Source of the DNA: Lepidostoma basale
Taxonomy: Eukaryota; Arthropoda; Insecta; Trichoptera; Lepidostomatidae
Direction: 5' to 3'
Length of the DNA: 64,000 nucleotides
Assembly: GCA_022606425.2 (NCBI GenBank)
Contig: JAHDVF020000733.1
Location: 1 to 64,000, forward strand
Part shown: piece by piece, positions 58,703 to 64,000 of the stretch
Layout: every line of letters starts with the position of its first letter
How positions within the stretch are numbered: position 1 is the first letter of the stretch
Notes under the pieces: model-generated
The model's input: the letters and a program-made list of their open reading frames with translations, nothing else
Told to the model about the DNA's origin: nothing
Databases searched by the model: none
Position numbers and translations under genes: made by a program

Positions 58703-59479
58703 CAGAGGTTCCCAAACTTTTTTGTGCCGTAGACCCCATTTTGTGTAGACCCCCTGCTTTCCTAATTGATTTTTCGAATTGATTGCTAAAAAATTTGGTA
58801 GCCGGAAGTCACTGTCGAAAGAAAAATAATAAAAAATGTCATCAACGATTTCGATATTCGTATTGCGTTTCAATATTCGGCTTCAATTTAGTTGAACCAT
58901 CTTGTGGACCTCCATTTACATCTCATGGACCCCCAATTTTTTTGCAAACTGTTGTAGACCCCTTGCAAGTTGACGTGGACCCCTGTCACTCGAGGGAAGG
59001 GGAGACATTCACTAGGGTGTTCAGTTCTTTCGACTGATAGGCGGTTGCATACACAACTCAGAAATCCTGAGTGATGTAGGTCTGTTCGTCCCTGATAATT
59101 ATCTTCGACAAAGCGGCCATAGATTGTTTTATCTCCCACGATGCAGAACCAACCTGCCAATGATTATGCCGGTAGGTAGAGCAATATCTTTGCTTAATCG
59201 TATCACCTCGTAGTTTGACGTTTTTTGTAATAGTTCGACTCATCTTAGAGAAGTACTATCTTTATTATAATTGTATGGTATATTCATTTCATTAATTTGT
59301 CATGCATCTTATGTTTCTCGCTCTTTTTATTATTTTATTAAGTATAACTTATTATTGTGAATCTCTAACTTGTATCTTTAGTGCATTGAAAAAAATTCTG
59401 TAATGCTTTGGATATACTTAAAATAAATAAATGAAATGAAATGAAATAAATGAAATATAGACCACTTTGGGAAACACTG
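58703..59479. mobile_element. hAT-like element carrying a CR1-like LINE insertion
   Basis: Left terminus CAGAGGTTCCCAAACTTTTT and the complement of the right terminus, CAGTGTTTCCCAAAGTGGTC, are typical hAT inverted repeats. TAGACCCC/GGACCCC strings recur near both ends. The LINE at 59037-59455 is inside. The flanking 8-bp duplication could not be made out. Confidence 0.72.
59037..59455 (+). mobile_element. CR1-like LINE (family G) 3' end, AAATG tail
   Basis: EILSDVGLFVPDNYLRQSGH-like codons, RLFYLPRCRTNLPMIMPVGR, AISLLNRITS, then a 3' UTR (TTTGTCATGCATCTTATGTT, ATCTCTAACTTGTATCTTTA) and AAATGAAATGAAATGAAAT. Second copy at 62560-62905. Related to family E in protein but with a different tail. 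Confidence 0.78.
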
Positions 59480-59640
59480 CAGACGACCTTATTTCTACCG
59501 CATTTATTCTTCTTTCATCCTCCTTTTGCCAGTTTCATGCTTCGCTTCCATAAATAAGGGTCGGTACAAGAACACCACTGTGCACTGGCATTTTTTTTTT
59601 TTTTTGATAGGCTTTTGTTTGCGATGACATATTATTGTTT

Positions 59641-60019
59641 CCATTAACTATATAAAGAGCCTGTTGTGTAACGTGTAAACTGTGTAAATAAACAAATAAA
59701 CGAATTTTTATGATGCGTTTGGTCGAAAATTTAAGCACTGTTTTTTATAAAATAATATTACAAAAAAGCAGTCTAGGATCGTGACTGTCGTTACACTTTA
59801 TTTTGTGCTTTTAAAAAATGGCCGCTTGACAGTAAACAGTAATTTCATGATAAAAGAGACATAAAGATACATAATATGTACTCAATCCGCTGTTTCAGTA
59901 TAATGATAATTAATATTGTTAAAATGATTTATCCTGCAAACAGCAAACACAACGCTTCGGACCGAAATTAGTATATAATATAATTTTTTGTCAAGACAAA
60001 TGTGTTAGTGTCAAAACAA
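59641..60019. other. Unassigned AT-rich sequence
   Basis: Nothing recognised. Confidence 0.4.
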
Positions 60020-60505
60020 TGAAAGCGAAAAAAGCCGTTATTGTCTCAACCCTTATGTATGGAAGCGAAGCATGGAACTGGCAGAAGATGAATGAGAGCA
60101 GAATAAATGCGATAAAGATGAGGTCCCTTGGACTATGTGTGTTAGAACGATGGACGACAGAATTTCAAATGCTGATATAAGAAAGCAATGTAGAGCGGAA
60201 GAAGGTATTATGAAAGGATCGCTACGTTGGTTCGGACATATGGAGCGCATGGATGGAGAAATAATGGTTAAGAAAGTATACGTTAACGATGTGAATGGAG
60301 TACGGAGTCGAGGCAGACCGAGGAAAACATGGCATGACCAAATTAATCAGATTTTAAAGGTTGGTCATCAGAAGTCGGAGGAATCGACGTGCGTGTATGA
60401 CTCGTTGTAAAAATGTGAAGGAAGCTAGAGAGGTGTGTCAGGATAGAGTAGTGCGGCGGTTCATTCTCTCTGCCTACCCCTGCGGGAAAACGGCGTGATG
60501 GTTTT
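60020..60505 (+). mobile_element. RTE-like LINE (family B)
   Basis: STLMYGSEAWNWQKMNESRI, NAIKMRSLGLCV, RTMDDRISNADIRKQCRAEE, GIMKGSLRWFGHMERMDGEI, MVKKVYVNDVNGVRSRGRPR, KTWHDQINQILKVGH, then CMTRCKNVKEAREVCQDRVV in another frame, CCCCTGCGGGAAAACGGCGT and GATGGTTTTA. Shows family B differences from A (CRAEEGIM for CGANDGVMN). Confidence 0.82.
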
Positions 60506-60611
60506 ATTTGTGAACAAAATGTTGGAAAAATAAAAAAGTGTGCATGACATACTGGATGAGATAGAAGAGTTTCGAAAATCTGATTACTTAATTTGCTAGC
60601 ATACGTAAGTA

Positions 60612-60862
60612 TACGTCAATGATGCAAATGGAGTACGAAGTCGAGACAGACCGAGGAAAACATGTCATGACCAAATTAATCTAATTTTAAAGGTTGGGCA
60701 TGTTAGAAGTAGGAAGAATCGACGTGCGTGTATGATCGCTGTATGAATGTGGAGGAATCTAGAGAGGTGTGCCAGGATAGAGTAGTGTGGCGGTCCATTC
60801 TCTCTGCCTACCCCTACGGGCAAACGGCGTGATGGTTTGTTGTTGTTGTTGCTGTTGTTGTT
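60612..60862 (+). mobile_element. RTE-like LINE (family B) 3' end with GTT tail
   Basis: VNDANGVRSRDRPRKTCHDQ, INLILKVGHVRSRKNRRACM, NVEESREVCQDRVVWRSILS, AYPYGQTA stop, then TGGTTTGTTGTTGTTGTTGC, TGTTGTTGTTAG: the clearest GTT-repeat tail. In tandem with the previous copy, same orientation. Confidence 0.82.
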
Positions 60863-60894
60863 AGACATAACATACATTATGTTTAAATGCGGTA

Positions 60895-61295
60895 CACCAC
60901 TTATAAATACGATAGAGATGGGATCTCTTAGACGTATGCGTGCTAAAACATTGTATGACGGAATTTGAAATAAATAATAATAATGAAAGGATCACTGCGT
61001 TCCTAGAATTGGTGAATTTAGTGCAATTACAAAACGTTTAGACATATCAGGGTTTTAAGCCGTGGGACGGTAGCCAATTTTTCTCTTACGTAGTTGTAAA
61101 TAATAAAATATTTTTCTGTACATTATTTTCTAACGTCTAACGACATATTTAACGCACGAATGAAGAAAGGACGATATAAAAAGTATACGTTAAAGATGTT
61201 AATGTAGCAAGAAATAGAAGAAATATCGAGGAAAACGTTACACGATCAAATCAATCAAATTTTAAATGTCGCCCACGTGAGAATCCAGAAAAACG
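60895..61295 (+). mobile_element. RTE-like LINE (family B) remnants
   Basis: TIEMGSLRRMRAKTLYDGI (60908-60970) and, after an unassigned 140 bp, RTNEERTIKKVYVKDVNVAR, NRRNIEENVTRSNQSNFKCR (61155-61280). Probably one copy split by an insertion or deletion. Confidence 0.6.
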
Positions 61296-61296
61296 A

Positions 61297-61543
61297 CGAC
61301 CTTCATGGCGAAGTGGTAAGTGGTATGACTGTCACACCGAAGGTCCCGGGTTCGATTCCCGGCGTAGTAGTTTGATTGTCACACTGTCTTTGATCTGGTG
61401 TAGATTTCATGTGACAATAAAATGGCGATAGATAAGCTATCTATCACATGTCACGAGAATCAATATGATAGCTATAACCTTTACATCGATTTGGCTCACA
61501 CTGTTATGGTGTAAAGAGCGATTCAATAAAATAATAAATAAAA
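61297..61543 (+). mobile_element. tRNA-derived SINE A, full length
   Basis: Box A TGGCGAAGTGGT (one change), box B GGGTTCGATTCCC. Tail AAAGAGCGATTCAATAAAAT. It lies between an RTE remnant and the next RTE 3' end. Confidence 0.88.
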
Positions 61544-61544
61544 A

Positions 61545-61700
61545 CTAACTAACCATCACGCTGTCTCCTCAAAAGGGTAGGCAAAAAGAATGGACTGTCA
61601 CACTTTAACCGATGCGACACTCCATCCTTCTCTTTTCGTCCCGCGGTAGACGCGGTGTGATGGGTTGCGAACCTCATTGCCACCAATAGGCATCTCCCTA
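61545..61700 (-). mobile_element. RTE-like LINE (family A3) 3' end
   Basis: Complement: GRCLLVAMRFATHHTASTAG, RKEKDGVSHRLKCDSPFFLP, then the shared 3' end with CTACCCTTTTGAGGAGACAG. Very similar to 57186-57350, so the two are recent relatives. Confidence 0.7.
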
Positions 61701-61954
61701 AATAAAATAAAATAACACAATAAAAATAATTTAACTCTTCATAGTGATGACCTGGGGAATGATATTCAGTGAAGTTTCCTCTTTCCTTCTCTGAAGGATT
61801 TTCTCTCAAGGCTATCTTACCTTAGACAGGTGTCGGTGGTCACATTGCCCGGGGTTTGTGGAGTCTAATAGATCACTCGTAGACGCTAGAGAGTTGGAAT
61901 TGGCTGTAGTGTTGCTTATATCATTGCAACATGGCTCATTTTATTATCAAATCA
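61701..61954. other. Unassigned sequence
   Basis: Nothing recognised. Confidence 0.4.
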
Positions 61955-62285
61955 AATCAAATCAGTTCATTATCTCAACAAACAATATTAATATTTAAGG
62001 CATCTGTTGAGTACAGGTAAAACATACTATTATTTATACAATATAATACTAGGAACGCGGAGAGATGGTTCGACATTAGGAAGACAAGAAAGAAAAAAGG
62101 CTCTTTAAAGGCAAGAGTATTTGTCTTTTGAACGTACCTACTTTCAGACCGCGTTTAGCAGACTTATTGCTCTTCTAACCGGTGTCACCAAAATAGGTAA
62201 AACAATCTATGCTGTCGCTGTCGGAGATATTTATCAGAGACCAAAAGACCAACATCTTCCAGTACGGCCGAGTTCTCCAAATATT
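61955..62285 (-). mobile_element. CR1/Jockey-like LINE (family E) 3' end
   Basis: AAATCAAATCAAATCAGTTC (complement of the GATTT tail), TTAAGGCATCTGTTGAGTAC, then UTR, and complement coding AEVGLLVSDKYLRQRQHRLF, YLFW-like and RTAISLLNAV. The coding part is interrupted by TAAAACAATC. Confidence 0.75.
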
Positions 62286-62559
62286 TCCTGATTAATATAA
62301 AGAAATATCGAGTCTTTTAACTTAAAGATAAAATCCAACTGATATTATAAACATTTTAACACATAAACATATAACATAAAATACTAATGAGATTTGTGTA
62401 ATTGTGACTTTCCACTGACAATAGTTTGTAACTGTGGACCAATTTTAATTTATAAATTGTAGATAATGGCAGGAAAATTAAAACTATTTTGGCCCTTGGA
62501 ACTTACTGGAGTGATCATTAGGGCCCTTAGACTGGAAAGTTTGTATTACAGGATCAGTC
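62286..62559. other. Unassigned AT-rich sequence
   Basis: Nothing recognised. Confidence 0.4.
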
Positions 62560-62905
62560 TAATTGAAGGCTGGACATTATGTTTTATCTCCCACGAAGCA
62601 GAACCAACCTGCCAATGGTTATGCCGGTAGGTAAAGCAATATCTTTGCTTAATCGTATCACCTCGGAGTTAGAGATATTTTGTGATAGTTTGGCTCATCT
62701 GAGGGAAGTACTATATATATTATAATTGTATGGTATATTTATTTTATTAATTTGTCATGCATCTTATGTTTCTCGCTCTTTTTATTAATCTATTATACTC
62801 GTATATTACTTATTATTGTGTATCTCTAACTTGTATCTGTAGTGTATTGGAAAAAAATATTCTGTAATGCTTTAGATATGTTTAAAATGAATAAATGAAA
62901 TACAA
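62560..62905 (+). mobile_element. CR1-like LINE (family G) 3' end
   Basis: TTATGTTTTATCTCCCACGA, GCAGAACCAACCTGCCAATG, GTTATGCCGGTAGGTAAAGC, then a 3' UTR almost collinear with 59150-59440, and AATGAATAAATGAAATAC. Confidence 0.76.
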
Positions 62906-63565
62906 AGGTGCCAAGTGTACAAAAAGCCAAAAATGAGTTTTTGGTGCCAATTGGTCTTAAACATAAAGCCTAATAACTGTGCAAAAGTGCTTAATGATTG
63001 AATAATATAGTGTAGTTCAAACGTTACCTTAAAGATGTAACCCGTGGTACATGACATATTGAAGAAAAAGCAGCAATTGTTTAAGGGAAGAGAAATGCGA
63101 TAAAAATATTATGCAAAGTGCCTAAAGGCATTATGCGGACTTAACTGCCATGCTATTGTGATTGTAATATCATTGTCGTAACATTGCTGTCTCTATACCT
63201 GTCTAAGGGTTAAATACTACGAATTGTGTCGGTCACAAATTTCAGGTAGTCCCTTAACAATGTTGAATCAATATTTCAAAGTGCCTATTATGGGTCAATT
63301 ATATAAGCGCGTGCAAAAGTATAAATATAAACTTTCAATACTAATTATTTCCAGGTAACAGGGTACCCACATTTTTGAATGAAAATATTATTTCAAATAC
63401 TTCCTTACATAATTGTTATTTAGCCGGAAGTTATGTAATATTCTAACTTAAATGTTTGTCACATTATCTAGTTGTGAATGTAAAAGCTGTATAGAGGTGA
63501 ATCAGTAGTTTCGACTAAGCACGTCTAAACATTAATGACTTCGAAAGTATTTTTCATTAACGACA
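62906..63565. other. Unassigned AT-rich sequence
   Basis: No motif, repeat or coding signal recognised. Confidence 0.4.
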
Positions 63566-63672
63566 ACAAACAACAAACCACCACGCCATTTCTCCGAAAG
63601 GGTAGACAGAGAGAATGGACCGCCACACTTCTCTATCCTGACACAACTCTTTAACTTCTACCACATTAATAG
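63566..63672 (-). mobile_element. RTE-like LINE (family B) 3' terminus
   Basis: ACAACAAACAACAAACC tail, ACGCCATTTCTCCGAAAGGG, TAGACAGAGAGAATGGACCG and CTTTAACTTCTACCACATTA. Confidence 0.75.
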
Positions 63673-63817
63673 AGCGAGTAGTATTTTTAAAGAATAAAAA
63701 AATATTTAATTCAATGTTACCAGGTGGTCAAACTAATAATTTAAGGTACATATAACAGTATTTAAAAAATAAGAAATAGGAATGATGCATGGAACTAGCA
63801 ATTCGAAGATGATGCAC

Positions 63818-64000
63818 AAACCATCACGTCGTTTTCGCGGAGGGGTAAGCAGAATGATTGGACCGCTGAACTATTTTTTCTCACTTGATTCCTCAGCAAT
63901 ATACATCGTGTAATGCTCCTACGTCGGTTCTCCGACTCCTCACGTGGCCGACATTTAATATTTGATTGATTTGATCGTGCCACGTTTTCTTCGGTGTTCC
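63818..64000 (-). mobile_element. RTE-like LINE (family A) 3' end, cut by the window edge
   Basis: Complement of the 3' terminus (ACCATCACGTCGTTTTCGCG, GAGGGGTAAGCAGAATGATT), coding for YDVYCxGIK-like and RHIxYxESGGVR-like residues, NTEENVARSNQSNIKCR. It continues past the window. Confidence 0.75.

Larger units (their letters stand above)
58668..59640 (-). mobile_element. RTE-like LINE (family A), split by a hAT-like element
   Basis: CTATCATACACGAGTTTCCA, CACATTCGTTTAAGA (58668-58702) and, after 777 bp, TTATTTCTACCGCATTTATT, CTTTTGCCAGTTTCATGCTT, CGCTTCCATAAATAAGGGTC (59490-59570). Complement coding: PTLIYGSEA...NWQKEDERR.NAVEIR...R. AGGCTTTTGTTTGCGATGAC at 59610 belongs to its upstream part. 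Confidence 0.75.

Noticed and set aside
1263..61543. Functional tRNA genes (good box A and box B at many places)
   Set aside because: All hits share one long non-tRNA body and repeat tails and do not fold into a clean cloverleaf with paired acceptor ends, so they are SINE heads.

Overview
This is a gene-free, AT-rich stretch of eukaryotic nuclear DNA made almost entirely of dead and nested transposable elements. The fauna points to an insect, most likely a moth or butterfly (inference). It holds many 5'-truncated RTE-like LINE 3' ends that read YGSEAW...RSLRRMCGY, YGVETLTF, CWCPRTGKL or GRPPKRWREGW, Jockey-type tails ending in AAGTCC repeats, CR1-like tails ending in TGATT repeats, and one abundant tRNA-headed SINE. 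I found no host exon, rRNA, functional tRNA, CRISPR array or operon. Every recognisable reading frame is a retrotransposon remnant broken by stops, frameshifts or insertions. Layout: 1-10 kb has a LINE 3' end, a PIF/Harbinger-like element carrying a Jockey fragment, an L2/CR1 remnant, an RNase-H LINE remnant, and a LINE split by a TTAA-flanked MITE. 10-20 kb has several RTE copies in both orientations and a second copy of the TTAA MITE. 20-30 kb is rich in palindromic repeats. 30-41 kb is a dense RTE graveyard with insertions inside insertions. 41-50 kb has an RTE copy inserted in another RTE copy, SINEs and palindromes. 50-64 kb has a foldback SINE, a LINE whose frame holds a minisatellite, a small MITE with near-perfect inverted repeats, and a hAT / CR1-like LINE / RTE nest. 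How the parts interact: the RTE-like LINEs could have supplied reverse transcriptase and the SINEs are their probable parasites. DNA MITEs have landed in LINE bodies, and LINEs and SINEs have landed in palindromic repeats. Several insertions keep readable target duplications, so their order can be read (24.9, 39.1, 43.4, 56.2 kb and the twin-primed copy at 1.93 kb). The most unusual content is a set of short, mostly palindromic repeats with about 30 occurrences of one RNA-like module: YUGANRA, one extra U or A, a stem-loop, GAA, a short self-complementary block such as ACAUGU, ACCGGU, ACAGCUGU or ACAAAUUUGU, then C. This is the layout of a type I hammerhead ribozyme whose stem III is made by pairing with a second copy. 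Such ribozymes are known in Penelope-like elements and animal retrozymes. At least seven sequence-distinct lineages are present here, often as head-to-head pairs. No Penelope reverse transcriptase or GIY-YIG frame is visible, so these look non-autonomous. Cleavage activity is untested; the constant extra base before stem II and several core substitutions are the main reasons for caution. Family names below come from protein-motif reading and 3'-end comparison within the window, not from database searches. Element borders are approximate unless a target duplication is given.
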